64,000 nt of DNA, taken from contig NZ_CP014335.1 in NCBI RefSeq assembly GCF_001610955.1, positions 2,179,001 to 2,243,000 of the forward strand. Direction: 5' to 3'. Shown piece after piece: positions 55,472-64,000 of this stretch; positions within the stretch are counted from its first letter, which is position 1; every line of letters begins with the position of its first letter. The notes under the pieces are model-generated. The model was given only the letters and a program-made list of their open reading frames with translations, ran no database searches and was not told the origin of the DNA. The stretch is from Geobacillus thermoleovorans. Lineage in GTDB: Bacteria; Bacillota; Bacilli; Bacillales; Anoxybacillaceae. Position numbers and translations under genes: made by a program.

Positions 55472-57022
55472 TTACAGCGGAATATTGCCATGCTTTTTCT
55501 TCGGCCGCTCCTCGTGCTTGTTTCGAAGCATCTCGAGCGCCTGAATGAGCTTGATTCTCGTATCGCGCGGGTCGATGACGTCATCGATCATGCCGTATTT
55601 GGCGGCGACATACGGATTGGCGAATTTCTCGCGGTATTCGGCAATTTTTTGCGCCCGCGTTTCTTCCGGATTCGGACTTTTTTCAATTTCGCTCGCGAAA
55701 ATGATGTTCGCCGCCCCTTGCGGCCCCATGACGGCCACTTCGGCGTTCGGCCACGCATAGACGACATCGGCGCCGATCGATTTGCTGTTTAAGGCGACGT
55801 ACGCGCCGCCGTACGCTTTCCGCAAAATGACCGTAATTTTCGGCACCGTTGCTTCCGAGTAGGCGTACAAAATTTTCGCCCCATGGCGGATGATGCCGCC
55901 GTGCTCCTGCTTGACGCCCGGGAAAAAGCCGGTGACGTCCTCAAACGTAATGATCGGGATGTTGAACGAATCGCAAAAACGGATAAAACGCGCCGCCTTG
56001 TCGGACGAATCAATGTCAAGCCCGCCGGCCATAAACTTCGGCTGGTTGCACACAAGCCCCACCACTTCGCCTTTGATGCGGGCAAAGCCGATCACGATGT
56101 TTTTGGCGAAATCTTTTTGCACTTCCAGAAACGATCCGTCATCGACGACGTGGGCGATGACGTGGCGCACATCGTACGGGCGGACGGCGTCAATCGGCAC
56201 GACATCGGCCAAATCGGGGCGGTAGTCGTCCCCGTCCGGAATCGGGCCAAACGGCGGCTTTTCGTTATTGTTTGACGGCAAATAGCCAAGCAGCCGCCGC
56301 ACCTCGGCGAGCGCTTCCTCTTCATTCGCCGCCGCAAAATGAGCGTTGCCGCTGATCGTGTTGTGCACGCGGGCGCCGCCTAAATCTTCGGCGCTGATTT
56401 TCTCCCCGGTCACCGCTTCAATCACTTTCGGACCGGTGATGAACATTTGGCTCGTTTTTTCGACCATGAACACAAAATCCGTGATGGCCGGCGAATAGAC
56501 GGCCCCGCCGGCGCACGGCCCCATAATGACGGAAATTTGCGGGATGACGCCGGAATAAATGGCGTTGCGGTAAAAAATGTGCCCGTACCCGTCAAGCGAC
56601 AAGACCCCTTCTTGAATGCGGGCGCCGCCCGAATCGTTCAAGCCGATGACCGGCGCCCCGGTTTTCGCCGCCAAATCCATGATGTTCGTGATTTTTTTCG
56701 CGTGCATTTCCCCAAGCGCCCCGCCGAAGACGGTGAAATCTTGCGAGAACACAAATACGGTGCGTCCATTGATCTTCCCGTAGCCGGTGACGACCCCATC
56801 GCCCGGCCCCTTCTTTTCGCCAAGTCCAAAATCGGTGCAGCGGTGCTCGATGAACGGATTGAGCTCGACAAACGTTCCTTCATCCAAAAGCAAGTCAATC
56901 CGCTCGCGCGCCGTCAGCTTCCCTTTCGCGTGCTGCTGTTCGATTTTCTCATCGCCGCCGCCCAGTTCAATCTCACGCCGGCGGTCATACAGTTCGTTGA
57001 TTTTATCGTACATGTCGCTCAT
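55472..57022 (-). CDS. mmdA: Acyl-CoA carboxyltransferase subunit (MmdA/PccB-type)
   Basis: A 516-residue carboxyltransferase. The N- and C-terminal crotonase-like halves carry the oxyanion motifs NDSGGARIQEGVLSL / MGPCAGGAVYSPAITDF and GHGAKILYAYSEATVPKITVILRKAYGGAYVAL-type segments. It belongs to the propionyl-CoA carboxylase beta / methylmalonyl-CoA decarboxylase alpha family. In an aerobe, propionyl-CoA carboxylation is more likely. The biotin subunits are not in the window. Its start overlaps the epimerase stop (ATGA). Confidence 0.92.
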   Translation of the reverse strand: MSDMYDKINELYDRRREIELGGGDEKIEQQHAKGKLTARERIDLLLDEGTFVELNPFIEHRCTDFGLGEKKGPGDGVVTGYGKINGRTVFVFSQDFTVFGGALGEMHAKKITNIMDLAAKTGAPVIGLNDSGGARIQEGVLSLDGYGHIFYRNAIYSGVIPQISVIMGPCAGGAVYSPAITDFVFMVEKTSQMFITGPKVIEAVTGEKISAEDLGGARVHNTISGNAHFAAANEEEALAEVRRLLGYLPSNNNEKPPFGPIPDGDDYRPDLADVVPIDAVRPYDVRHVIAHVVDDGSFLEVQKDFAKNIVIGFARIKGEVVGLVCNQPKFMAGGLDIDSSDKAARFIRFCDSFNIPIITFEDVTGFFPGVKQEHGGIIRHGAKILYAYSEATVPKITVILRKAYGGAYVALNSKSIGADVVYAWPNAEVAVMGPQGAANIIFASEIEKSPNPEETRAQKIAEYREKFANPYVAAKYGMIDDVIDPRDTRIKLIQALEMLRNKHEERPKKKHGNIPL

Positions 57023-57444
57023 TGGTGTCCCTCCGTTCGGTTCGTCCGTTCACAAAGTTCGTACAACACGCCGCCGGTCGATTTCGGGTGCATGAAGGCC
57101 ACCCACGCCCCGCCGGCGCCGCGTTTTGGCGCATCTTGAATCATGCGGATGCCATGCTCCTTCAGCTCACGGATGCGCTCGGTGATGTCTTCAACCCCAA
57201 GCGCCACATGATGAATCCCTTCGCCGCGCTTCTCGATAAATTTCGCCACCGCGCTCTCTGGCGACAGCGGCTCAAGAAGTTCAATTTTCGCCTCTCCAGC
57301 CTGCAAAAACGCCACTTTCACCTGCTCCGACTCGACTTCCTCGATGCCGAGAAACGGCAGGCCGAGCACATCTGTATAAAACGGAAGCGCTTTCTCGATC
57401 GAGCGGACGGCAATGCCGATATGGTCCACTTTTTTCACCTGCAT
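57019..57444 (-). CDS. mce: Methylmalonyl-CoA epimerase
   Basis: A 141-residue protein of the glyoxalase/vicinal-oxygen-chelate fold. It converts the D and L forms of methylmalonyl-CoA. Metal ligands: His in KKVDHIGIAV, His in GIHHVALGVED and Glu near YELCE. AAAGGAGACC precedes the ATG at 57444; the longer frame is not supported. First gene of mce-mmdA. Confidence 0.94.
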   Translation of the reverse strand: MQVKKVDHIGIAVRSIEKALPFYTDVLGLPFLGIEEVESEQVKVAFLQAGEAKIELLEPLSPESAVAKFIEKRGEGIHHVALGVEDITERIRELKEHGIRMIQDAPKRGAGGAWVAFMHPKSTGGVLYELCERTNRTEGHQ

Positions 57445-57593
57445 CGTCTTGGTCTCCTTTGCTGCAAAATGATGAGGCCAACATTTTATTATTCGCCGTT
57501 TCGACAAAAAATCCTGCTTTTTTTGTTTTTCTTTGTCTGCGCAACGGTCAAGCCATGGAGCGGTCCGTTTCATCTCTCATCCTGCTTTTTTCC

Positions 57594-57622
57594 TTGTCCG
57601 CCCTGCTGTTTGCCGTTACAAT
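57594..57622 (+). promoter_or_regulatory. SigA promoter of prli42
   Basis: TTGTCC (57594-57599) and TACAAT (57617-57622) are separated by 17 bases, 35 bases upstream of the start codon. Confidence 0.65.
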
Positions 57623-57657
57623 AAACGTAGAACAGCGGACGGAAGGAGGACGGACCG

Positions 57658-57750
57658 TTGTCGCGCAAAACGCAAAAATTCGTGGTTTACTTGATGCTCA
57701 TTTGCATGCTGCTGACGACGCTCCTCGCCGGCATCAGCATGTGGTTTTAA
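57658..57750 (+). CDS. prli42: Stressosome-associated miniprotein Prli42
   Basis: A 30-residue protein, MSRKTQKFVVYLMLICMLLT and ending GISMWF, which matches the pattern of Prli42: a basic N-terminus and one membrane helix. In Listeria Prli42 anchors the stressosome at the membrane. The start is TTG at 57658 with GGAAGGAGGA upstream, and a promoter and terminator flank it. It is easily missed because of its size and start codon. Confidence 0.82.
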   Translation: MSRKTQKFVVYLMLICMLLTTLLAGISMWF

Positions 57751-57765
57751 GCGCGATCCGGCGTA

Positions 57766-57803
57766 AAAAACGCAAGCTCCGAAACCGGAAGCTTGCGTTT
57801 TTC
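57766..57803. terminator. Bidirectional terminator after prli42
   Basis: ACGCAAGCTCC and GGAAGCTTGCGT form a long stem (about 57769-57798) with T runs on both strands. It serves prli42 and the converging L,D-transpeptidase gene. Confidence 0.88.
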
Positions 57804-58308
57804 ATTGGACAGCGCCGTACCGTTTGGCAATGGCGTAAAACGATTCGTTGCTGCGGAGAATGAGCACGTTGGCGCCGATGGGCACCCGTTCATACAGCTG
57901 CTCGACATCGCGGTTGTGCATGCGCACACAGCCTTGCGAAACGTAGCCGCCAATCGACGCCGGGTTGTTCGTGCCATGAATGCCGTACGTGCGCCCGTCC
58001 GTCCCGCGCGCGTTAAAGCCGATCCACCTTGTGCCGAGCGGATTGTTCGGCGCCCCGCCCGGGATGTTCTTTTTCCGATAATACGGGTGTTTCGCCTTCA
58101 CCGTCACCGTAAACATTCCTTCCGGCGTCAAATCGGTATTGACCCCGGTCGCCACCGGATAAACGGCTTCGATGCGGCCGTCGCGGACGAGCGCGAGCTT
58201 ATTGATCGCTTTGTTCACAATCACGAGCGGCTTCGCCTCCGCCGCTGTCTGGAAAGGCGCCCCCAACACTGCGGTTATCACGAGACAAATGGCCAACCAT
58301 ACCCGCAT
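57802..58308 (-). CDS. L,D-transpeptidase (YkuD family)
   Basis: A 168-residue exported protein. A signal peptide covers about residues 1-24 (ICLVITAVLGAPFQTAAEA). The YkuD catalytic motif is complete: YGIHGTNNPASIGGYVSQGC followed by VRM. It cross-links or modifies peptidoglycan by a cysteine mechanism; in Bacillaceae such small enzymes are often spore cortex- or coat-related. The ATG at 58308 follows AAAGGA. It replaces yqjB at this place in B. subtilis order. Confidence 0.9.
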   Translation of the reverse strand: MRVWLAICLVITAVLGAPFQTAAEAKPLVIVNKAINKLALVRDGRIEAVYPVATGVNTDLTPEGMFTVTVKAKHPYYRKKNIPGGAPNNPLGTRWIGFNARGTDGRTYGIHGTNNPASIGGYVSQGCVRMHNRDVEQLYERVPIGANVLILRSNESFYAIAKRYGAVQ

Positions 58309-58376
58309 ATAAGTCCATCCTTTGCTTGAATGTTTGGCTATAGTGTGCGCCAAAACGGATGGACATATGCCCTGTA

Positions 58377-59351
58377 TCATGCCTTCAGCCGCTGCTGTTT
58401 TGGTTCGTTTCCGGGGTGGAATTCGCTTTTGATGATTAAATATCGCTCCAATTCGCGCACTAAATGAAACAACGCAGCCCGCTCTTCAAACTGCTCGCGC
58501 GTCTTTGGCAGCGGCATCGCCTTAAACTGTTCGCGCATCTCGGCGAGGCGCCGCAAAAAGCGGTCCGCCGTATTTCCCGGGTGAATGGCATCGCTTAATT
58601 CGTCGATAAAATCCGCAATCATCATCCGCTGCTCGACCGTGTAGACGAGCGACGTCACAAGCGGAAGCATATGCTCAATGATTTCCAACTGCCGCTCGCG
58701 CATGCGGAAGTAGCGGACATATTCATCCTCATTCCGCCATAATTGGTTGTCGGCGTGACGCATGGCGAGTTTTTTCGCTTTTTCGAGCGTCTCGGCGGCG
58801 AGCGGAAGCTCTTTGCCATCCCAATCGAGTTCATTGGTGCGCAAGTAGCGGACGATTTCTTTTAAAATGATGCGGAACAAGTCTTCAACAGTGCGTTGGT
58901 GCTCCTTCAACTGCTTTTCCACACTCGGCATATACATGTTCATCAGCAGCGCCACACCAATGCCAACCGCCACCAGCAAGATCTCATTGGCGACCAATCC
59001 CCACGTGATGTCCTTGGCCGCATACAAATGCAAAATAATGACCGAGCTTGTCGCAATGCCCTCGTTCACTTTCAGCCTGACGGTCACTGGAATGAACAGC
59101 AGCAGCAACAGCCCGATCGTCCACGGATGATAGCCGAAGACGGTAAAAAACAACGCCGCAAACCCGATCGCGACGACGCACGCCGCAAAACGAGCCCGGG
59201 CGGTCTCAAGCGACCGCTTTTTCGTCACTTGGACGCATAAGATGACGATAATGCCAGCGGAAGCGAAGTTATGAAGACCGATGAGCTGAGCGATGGCAAT
59301 CGCCAGCGCCGCCCCCACCGCCGTTTTCAATGTCCGATAGCCGATTTTCAT
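58377..59351 (-). CDS. yqjA: Aromatic acid exporter family protein (YqjA-like)
   Basis: A 324-residue protein with an N-terminal membrane domain of about five to six helices (RTLKTAVGAALAIAIAQLIG...) and a C-terminal soluble helical domain of about 170 residues. This is the ArAE_1/DUF939-type layout of YqjA. Substrate unknown. AAAGGAGACG precedes the ATG at 59351; the longer frame has no ribosome binding site. Confidence 0.88.
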   Translation of the reverse strand: MKIGYRTLKTAVGAALAIAIAQLIGLHNFASAGIIVILCVQVTKKRSLETARARFAACVVAIGFAALFFTVFGYHPWTIGLLLLLFIPVTVRLKVNEGIATSSVIILHLYAAKDITWGLVANEILLVAVGIGVALLMNMYMPSVEKQLKEHQRTVEDLFRIILKEIVRYLRTNELDWDGKELPLAAETLEKAKKLAMRHADNQLWRNEDEYVRYFRMRERQLEIIEHMLPLVTSLVYTVEQRMMIADFIDELSDAIHPGNTADRFLRRLAEMREQFKAMPLPKTREQFEERAALFHLVRELERYLIIKSEFHPGNEPKQQRLKA

Positions 59352-59544
59352 CGCGCCGTCTCCTTTGCCAATGTTTGCCGACTTCATTGTACAGATGACG
59401 GCGCTTTCGATGCAAGGAAAAACAGACAATACTTGGCTCACACGCACACCCGTCCCGAAGCCCATCTGCCCAAACAGCCGCGGAAGGGCAAAAAAAGGCC
59501 GCCCTCAAGTGAGAAAGCGGACCGGCTAAATCCGGAGGCACGGT

Positions 59545-59766
59545 TCATGAGCAGGCTTTCTCATAAATCGTTTTCCCATCGCGCTCGATTTCGCGCCTGA
59601 TCGCTTCGTTCAGCGCGTCGAAAAAAAGCACGTCGCACGAATAAATGCCGACGATGTCGTCAATATACTCCGCCACTTGCTTCGACGCGGCAATGACGTT
59701 TTTCAAATGAAGCAGCAACCGAAACGCATGCTGGCGCGATAGTCTAATCAATTCCCGCTCATCCAT
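59545..59766 (-). CDS. Hypothetical protein
   Basis: A 73-residue helical soluble protein (MDERELIRLSRQHAFRLLLH...). AAAGGAGAACGG lies upstream of the ATG at 59766. No family recognised. It lies between yqjA and the toxin-antitoxin pair and ends about 190 bases upstream of yqjA. Confidence 0.65.
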   Translation of the reverse strand: MDERELIRLSRQHAFRLLLHLKNVIAASKQVAEYIDDIVGIYSCDVLFFDALNEAIRREIERDGKTIYEKACS

Positions 59767-59834
59767 GCCACCGTTCTCCTTTAGCCATTGTCTTAAATAG
59801 ATCTATGCCTTCGAAAACGGCGCTCGATTCGTCT

Positions 59835-60143
59835 TTATATATAACGCGTCAACTCTTCGTAAAAATTTTCACGCGTTCCCACCAAAACCACGACCACAAC
59901 ATATCCGCTGTCATCCTGATCGATGAAATAAGCAATTTCGTAATTGACCCCTTGATGATAAATGTCATACCCATAAACTCCTGCCAAATCTCCTGTTTTC
60001 GCTTCCCCTGCTTCGGCGGGATCGGTAAGAATCTGCCGCAAGGCTTCGATCAAACGCTGCTTCAGAGCTGCATCCTTTTTTGTCAATTTTTTAATGGCTT
60101 TTTCTGCTTTCGGAAGCAATTGCAGTCGATTATTGTTCATCAT
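59835..60143 (-). CDS. RelE/ParE-type toxin
   Basis: A 102-residue protein of the RelE/ParE fold: LLPKAEKAIKKLTKKDAALKQRLIEAL at the N-terminus, LTGDLAG-like core (AKTGDLAGVYGYDIYHQGVNYEIAYFID) and VVLVGTRENFYEEL at the end. Such proteins cut mRNA on the ribosome or poison gyrase; which one is unknown. Its start lies in the last codons of the antitoxin gene; ATG at 60143 is used, with TTG at 60152, spaced better to GAGGAG, as alternative. More AT-rich than neighbours. Confidence 0.85.
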   Translation of the reverse strand: MMNNNRLQLLPKAEKAIKKLTKKDAALKQRLIEALRQILTDPAEAGEAKTGDLAGVYGYDIYHQGVNYEIAYFIDQDDSGYVVVVVLVGTRENFYEELTRYI

Positions 60144-60537
60144 CTTCGCCAAATAACTCCTCTAACGTATCCGCCGTATACGTTTTTGCCTTCGGTCTTT
60201 CCTCAGAAATCATCGCGTTGAATGCAGGGGCAATTTGCGATTTACGGTATACAAATTCTTTGTATAGTTCTTCACCTGCATATCCTTCCCTGATCAAGTC
60301 TTTTAAAATCAGATCGGAAAAGTCAAAGTGGTTCTCATGAATCGGATGAATAATTAACTTATTATCCGCCAGCTCAATCAGCACTTCATTTCCAATCCCT
60401 AATTGCTCATAAAAATCTTTTGGGATTGTAATTTGTTTTTTACTTGATACAGCAATGCGCTTCACACGTTTTTTCTTGTCATCTGGGAGTTTGTCCATCG
60501 GTGCCTTCTCCTTTGTCATCGAATCTGATGGTACCAT
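60130..60537 (-). CDS. AbrB/MazE-like antitoxin
   Basis: A 135-residue protein with an AbrB/SpoVT DNA-binding fold at residues 25-70 (RIAVSSKKQITIPKDFYEQL...EVLIELADNKLIIHP) and an acidic C-terminal tail that would bind the toxin. It overlaps the toxin gene by 14 bases. Two starts each have their own ribosome binding site: 60537 (AGGAGGGG) and 60498 (AAGGAG, giving MDKLPDDKKKR). The second gives the usual compact N-terminus. Confidence 0.82.
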   Translation of the reverse strand: MVPSDSMTKEKAPMDKLPDDKKKRVKRIAVSSKKQITIPKDFYEQLGIGNEVLIELADNKLIIHPIHENHFDFSDLILKDLIREGYAGEELYKEFVYRKSQIAPAFNAMISEERPKAKTYTADTLEELFGEDDEQ

Positions 60538-60677
60538 ATTATTCCCCTCCTTCCAAAAAAATAACCAAATTTCTTGGTTTCTTTACTAATGATCATAGCA
60601 TGGGGCGAAAGCAAACACAATGATTGGCCCCTGCTTTTGTCCAATGTTCATGAACATCATCTCCACCAATCATACAA

Positions 60678-60710
60678 ATACCCGAAGCCAAAGAAGGCTT
60701 CGGGTGTTTG
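60678..60710 (-). terminator. Terminator after brxB
   Basis: CCCGAAGCC pairs with GGCTTCGGG around AAAGAA (60681-60704), with T's on both sides. It separates brxB from the toxin-antitoxin pair. Confidence 0.85.
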
Positions 60711-60713
60711 CAC

Positions 60714-61151
60714 TCACACTTCCTCACAATATTCATCGAACAGCGCCTGCAGCTTTTGCACGACGGCGACCGGTTCGTGCCCTTCGATGTCGTGTCGGTG
60801 CAGCATGGCGCACAATTTCCCGTCTTTTAACAAGGCGAACGACGGCGAGGATGGCGGCTCGCCGACAAAATATTCGCGCGCGCGGGCGGTTGCTTCTTTG
60901 TCTTGGCCGGCAAAGACGGTCACCAAATGGTCCGGGCGCTTGTCGTAATGAACCGCGTGGGCCGCTGCCGGACGGGCGATGCCGCCGGCGCAGCCGCACA
61001 CCGAGTTGATGAGGACAAGCGTTGTGCCCGGACGGCGGAATGCCGCATCGACGTCTTCCGGCGTGCGCAGTTCTTCAAATCCGGCTTCGACCGCTTCGCG
61101 CCGCGCTTGTTCGACGATGTCGTTATAGAGCGGAAATTGAAATTGGAACAT
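60714..61151 (-). CDS. brxB: Bacilliredoxin BrxB (YqiW)
   Basis: A 145-residue DUF1094 protein with the CxC motif in [15 protein letters not shown]. Bacilliredoxins remove bacillithiol from mixed disulfides after oxidative stress. The downstream segment [20 protein letters not shown] is nearly that of B. subtilis YqiW, hence BrxB rather than BrxA. GGAGGTGTC precedes the ATG at 61151. Confidence 0.95.
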   Translation of the reverse strand: MFQFQFPLYNDIVEQARREAVEAGFEELRTPEDVDAAFRRPGTTLVLINSVCGCAGGIARPAAAHAVHYDKRPDHLVTVFAGQDKEATARAREYFVGEPPSSPSFALLKDGKLCAMLHRHDIEGHEPVAVVQKLQALFDEYCEEV

Positions 61152-61183
61152 CGTGACACCTCCTTCGATTTGCCTTTATCATA

Positions 61184-62332
61184 TCACAGTTCACCGCCTC
61201 GCTTCCGTTCATACGCCTCGATCAGCTCGCGGACGGCGGCGGTGACCGGCTTGGCGCCGGAAATGACGCTGTTCTCGAGCATCGGGAGCTTTTCTTTCAC
61301 GACCGGATCGGCAAAAAAGCGCGTTTCCACATATTCTTTGATCATGGCGTGCATCCAGTCTTTTTGCTGCTGGCGGCGGCGGTCGAAAAAGACGCCGGAT
61401 TGCTTTGTCGTCTTGACAAACGTTTGAATGACGCGCCACATGTCGGCGATCCCTTCTCCCAAAAGCGCCGAGCATGTGTACGCTTTCGTCTCCCAGCCGG
61501 GCGTGGCCGGGCGGAGGTAATGGAGAAACTGGTTGTATTCTTTTTGCGCCGCTTTTGCTTTTTCTTTATTATCGCCGTCCGCCTTGTTGATGACGATGGC
61601 GTCCACCAGCTCCATGATGCCGCGCTTCATGCCTTGCAGCTCGTCGCCGGCGCCGGTTAAGGCGAGCAACAAGAAAAAGTCAACCATCCCTCGGACGACA
61701 AACTCGCTTTGCCCGACGCCGACCGTCTCGACGAGGATGATGTCATAGCCGGCCGCCTCGCACAGCATCATCGTCTCGCGCGTTTTTCGGTGTACGCCGC
61801 CAAGCGCCCCGCCCGATGGGGACGGACGGATGAAAGCAAGCGGATTGCGGGCGAGCGCCTCCATTCGCGTTTTGTCGCCGAGGATGCTGCCGCCGGTCAA
61901 CGAACTCGTCGGGTCGACGGCCAAGACGGCGACGCGATGGCCCTGCTCGCACAAAAACGTGCCAAACGCTTCAATGAACGTGCTTTTCCCCGCCCCCGGC
62001 ACGCCGGTGATGCCGATGCGAATCGAGCGGCCGACGTGCGGAAGCAGTTCATTGAGCACTTGCTGGGCGAGATCCATATGCCTGGCCGCATTGCTTTCGA
62101 CAAGCGTAATCGCCTGCGCCAAAATGGTGCGGTCGCCGGCGAGCACTCCTTGGACGTATTCTTTAACCGATCGTTCTTTTCGCCGCACGAGCCGCTTCGG
62201 CGCCGGCGGGCGCTCGGCTTGCACGTACGACGACAGACCATTGCCGTCCGCCCATTCCGGGCGCCGCGGCTGTCCGTCCGAAACTGCGCTCTGGCCGCTT
62301 GCCTGTTCCCGCCGTTTCTCTTCGCCGTTCAT
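61184..62332 (-). CDS. meaB: Methylmalonyl-CoA mutase chaperone GTPase MeaB
   Basis: A 382-residue G3E-family GTPase. Walker A is [10 protein letters not shown], with [27 protein letters not shown] and NKAD. It protects and reloads the B12-dependent mutase. The first 60 residues are a charged, proline-rich extension not needed for the GTPase. Its start overlaps the mutase stop by 4 bases (ATGA). Confidence 0.95.
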   Translation of the reverse strand: MNGEEKRREQASGQSAVSDGQPRRPEWADGNGLSSYVQAERPPAPKRLVRRKERSVKEYVQGVLAGDRTILAQAITLVESNAARHMDLAQQVLNELLPHVGRSIRIGITGVPGAGKSTFIEAFGTFLCEQGHRVAVLAVDPTSSLTGGSILGDKTRMEALARNPLAFIRPSPSGGALGGVHRKTRETMMLCEAAGYDIILVETVGVGQSEFVVRGMVDFFLLLALTGAGDELQGMKRGIMELVDAIVINKADGDNKEKAKAAQKEYNQFLHYLRPATPGWETKAYTCSALLGEGIADMWRVIQTFVKTTKQSGVFFDRRRQQQKDWMHAMIKEYVETRFFADPVVKEKLPMLENSVISGAKPVTAAVRELIEAYERKRGGEL

Positions 62333-64000
62333 TGGTTCACTTCCTCATAGCCAAGCCGGGCGTAAATTTCATCCAACACTTTTTCCGCCGCTTCCGGAAT
62401 GACCGTGCCCGGTCCGAAAATGGCGGCGGCGCCGTGCTCATACAAAAACGCGTAGTCTTGCGGCGGAATGACGCCGCCGACGACGACCAAAATATCATCG
62501 CGGCCAAGTTTTTCAAGCTCCTCGACGAGCTGCGGCACAAGCGTTTTATGCCCTCCGGCGAGCGAACTGATGCCGACGGCGTGCACATCGTTTTCGACCG
62601 CCTGGCGCGCCGTTTCTTCCGGCGTCTGGAAGAGCGGGCCGATGTCGACGTCAAACCCTAAATCAGCAAACGCCGTGGCGATGACTTTCGCCCCGCGGTC
62701 ATGGCCGTCCTGCCCCATTTTCGCGATCAAGATGCGCGGGCGGCGTCCTTCGAGTTCGGCGAACTGCTCAACCCGTCGCTTCACCCGCTCGAGCTGCGCT
62801 TCGTTTTTGTATTCCGAGCTGTAAACGCCGCTGATCGAGCGGATGGCGGCGCGATGGCGGCTCGCCACTTTTTCGATCGCGTACGAAATTTCCCCGAGCG
62901 TCGCCCGGACGCGCGCCGCTTGGACGGCAAGCTCGAGCAAATTCCCCTCGCCCGTTTCCGCCGCTTTTGTGATGGCGTCAAGCGCCGCTTCGACCTGCTC
63001 GTTGTCGCGCGTCGCCTTTAGCTCGTTCAGCCGCTCGATTTGCCGCTGGCGCACGGCGGTGTTGTCGACTTCCAAAATGTCGATCGGCTCTTCTTTTTCC
63101 GGGCGGTATTTATTGACGCCGATGATCGTTTCCGCTCCTGAATCGATGCGCGCTTGGCGGCGGGCCGCCGCTTCTTCGATGCGCATTTTCGGGATGCCGG
63201 TTTCAATGGCTTTCGCCATCCCGCCTAAGCTTTCGATTTCTTCGATATGCGCCCACGCCCGCTTCATCAACTCGTTCGTCAACGTCTCGACGTAATACGA
63301 ACCGGCCCACGGGTCGATCGTCCGACAAATGCCCGTTTCTTCCTGCAAGTACAGCTGCGTATTGCGGGCGATGCGCGCCGAGAAGTCGGTCGGCAAGGCG
63401 ATCGCTTCATCCAAGGCGTTCGTATGGAGCGACTGCGTATGCCCCATCGCCGCCGCGTGCGCCTCGATGAGCGTGCGCACGACGTTGTTGAACGGATCTT
63501 GCTCGGTCAAGCTCCAGCCCGACGTTTGCGAATGCGTCCTTAGAGCGAGCGATTTTGGATTTTTCGGATTGAACGTTTTCATCATTTTCGCCCACATGAG
63601 GCGCGCCGCCCGCAGTTTCGCCACTTCCATAAAGTAGTTCATGCCGATTGCCCAGAAAAACGACAGCCTCGGCGCGAACGAGTCGATGTCAATGCCGGCT
63701 TTCAAGCCGGTGCGCACGTACTCAAGCCCGTCAGCGAGCGTGTACGCCAGCTCCAAATCGGCCGGCGCCCCGGCTTCTTGCATATGGTAGCCGGAAATGC
63801 TGATGCTGTTGAATTTTGGCATGTATTTGGCCGTATAGGCGAAAATGTCGGCGATGATGCGCATCGACATCTCCGGTGGATAAATGTACGTGTTGCGCAC
63901 CATATATTCTTTCAAAATATCGTTTTGGATCGTGCCGGACAGCTTGTCTTGCGTCACTCCCTGCTCTTCGGCGGTGACGATGTAAAACGCCATAATCGGG
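62329..64000 (-). CDS. mcm: Methylmalonyl-CoA mutase, C-terminal part
   Basis: About 556 residues of the large mutase subunit; the N-terminus lies beyond 64000. The TIM-barrel end ([37 protein letters not shown]) is followed by the B12-binding domain with [20 protein letters not shown], whose His is the cobalt ligand, and the later [10 protein letters not shown] segment. It isomerises methylmalonyl-CoA to succinyl-CoA. Co-transcribed with meaB. Confidence 0.95.
   Translation of the reverse strand, partial: PIMAFYIVTAEEQGVTQDKLSGTIQNDILKEYMVRNTYIYPPEMSMRIIADIFAYTAKYMPKFNSISISGYHMQEAGAPADLELAYTLADGLEYVRTGLKAGIDIDSFAPRLSFFWAIGMNYFMEVAKLRAARLMWAKMMKTFNPKNPKSLALRTHSQTSGWSLTEQDPFNNVVRTLIEAHAAAMGHTQSLHTNALDEAIALPTDFSARIARNTQLYLQEETGICRTIDPWAGSYYVETLTNELMKRAWAHIEEIESLGGMAKAIETGIPKMRIEEAAARRQARIDSGAETIIGVNKYRPEKEEPIDILEVDNTAVRQRQIERLNELKATRDNEQVEAALDAITKAAETGEGNLLELAVQAARVRATLGEISYAIEKVASRHRAAIRSISGVYSSEYKNEAQLERVKRRVEQFAELEGRRPRILIAKMGQDGHDRGAKVIATAFADLGFDVDIGPLFQTPEETARQAVENDVHAVGISSLAGGHKTLVPQLVEELEKLGRDDILVVVGGVIPPQDYAFLYEHGAAAIFGPGTVIPEAAEKVLDEIYARLGYEEVNQ

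Overview
The window reads as chromosomal DNA of a thermophilic, spore-forming Bacillaceae, most likely Geobacillus. The genes are GC-rich with GC-rich wobble positions and strong AGGAGG-type ribosome binding sites. Gene order is largely that recalled for Bacillus subtilis from the rluB/spm region through rib, spoVA, spoIIA, fur and the yqk/yqj genes to brxB. Sporulation genes are many: spmAB, dacB, spoVAA-AF, dacF-spoIIAA-spoIIAB-sigF and spoIIM. Nearly all genes lie on the minus strand.

Layout. 0-7 kb: rluB (cut by the window edge), spmB-spmA-dacB behind a near-perfect SigE promoter, an iron/manganese superoxide dismutase with an unusual two-repeat N-terminal domain, an unrecognised gene, and scpB-scpA. 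7-13.6 kb: a DUF309 gene, ribT with its own promoter, the FMN-riboswitch-controlled ribDE-ribBA-ribH operon, ppiB and a secreted DUF1002 protein. 13.6-22.2 kb: lysA, the spoVA operon, a 43-bp tandem repeat grown from the 3' end of sigF, and the sigF operon. 22.3-28.8 kb: dacF, pdp-pupG-drm (nucleoside salvage), xerD, yqzK, fur. 29-37.5 kb: spoIIM, an EndoQ-like nuclease, nudF, an aldo/keto reductase, an MFS transporter, small yqk genes and the yqjP-yqjQ pair. 37.6-42.7 kb: a proline T-box leader and proI, namA, rnz and zwf.

42.7-51.3 kb is an accessory island between zwf and gndA, genes that are neighbours in B. subtilis. It holds a cyclase-family gene, a GH1 glycosidase, a TnpB-only IS200/IS605-type element, an IS21-family element that splits a secreted beta-propeller gene, and a response-regulator remnant. 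The TnpB element sits exactly at the stop codon of the propeller gene and supplies a replacement stop codon.

51.3-64 kb: gndA, a tiny Gly/Tyr-rich protein, cheW, a YqjE-type peptidase, and two blocks of methylmalonyl-CoA metabolism (mmdA-mce and mcm-meaB). Between these blocks lie the miniprotein Prli42, an L,D-transpeptidase, yqjA, an AT-richer AbrB/RelE-type toxin-antitoxin pair and bacilliredoxin brxB. The carboxyltransferase, epimerase, mutase and MeaB chaperone together fit propionyl-CoA to succinyl-CoA conversion. zwf and gndA supply the oxidative pentose-phosphate pathway.

No rRNA, tRNA, CRISPR array or prophage was seen. Functional names come from recognising families by eye; no database search was run.
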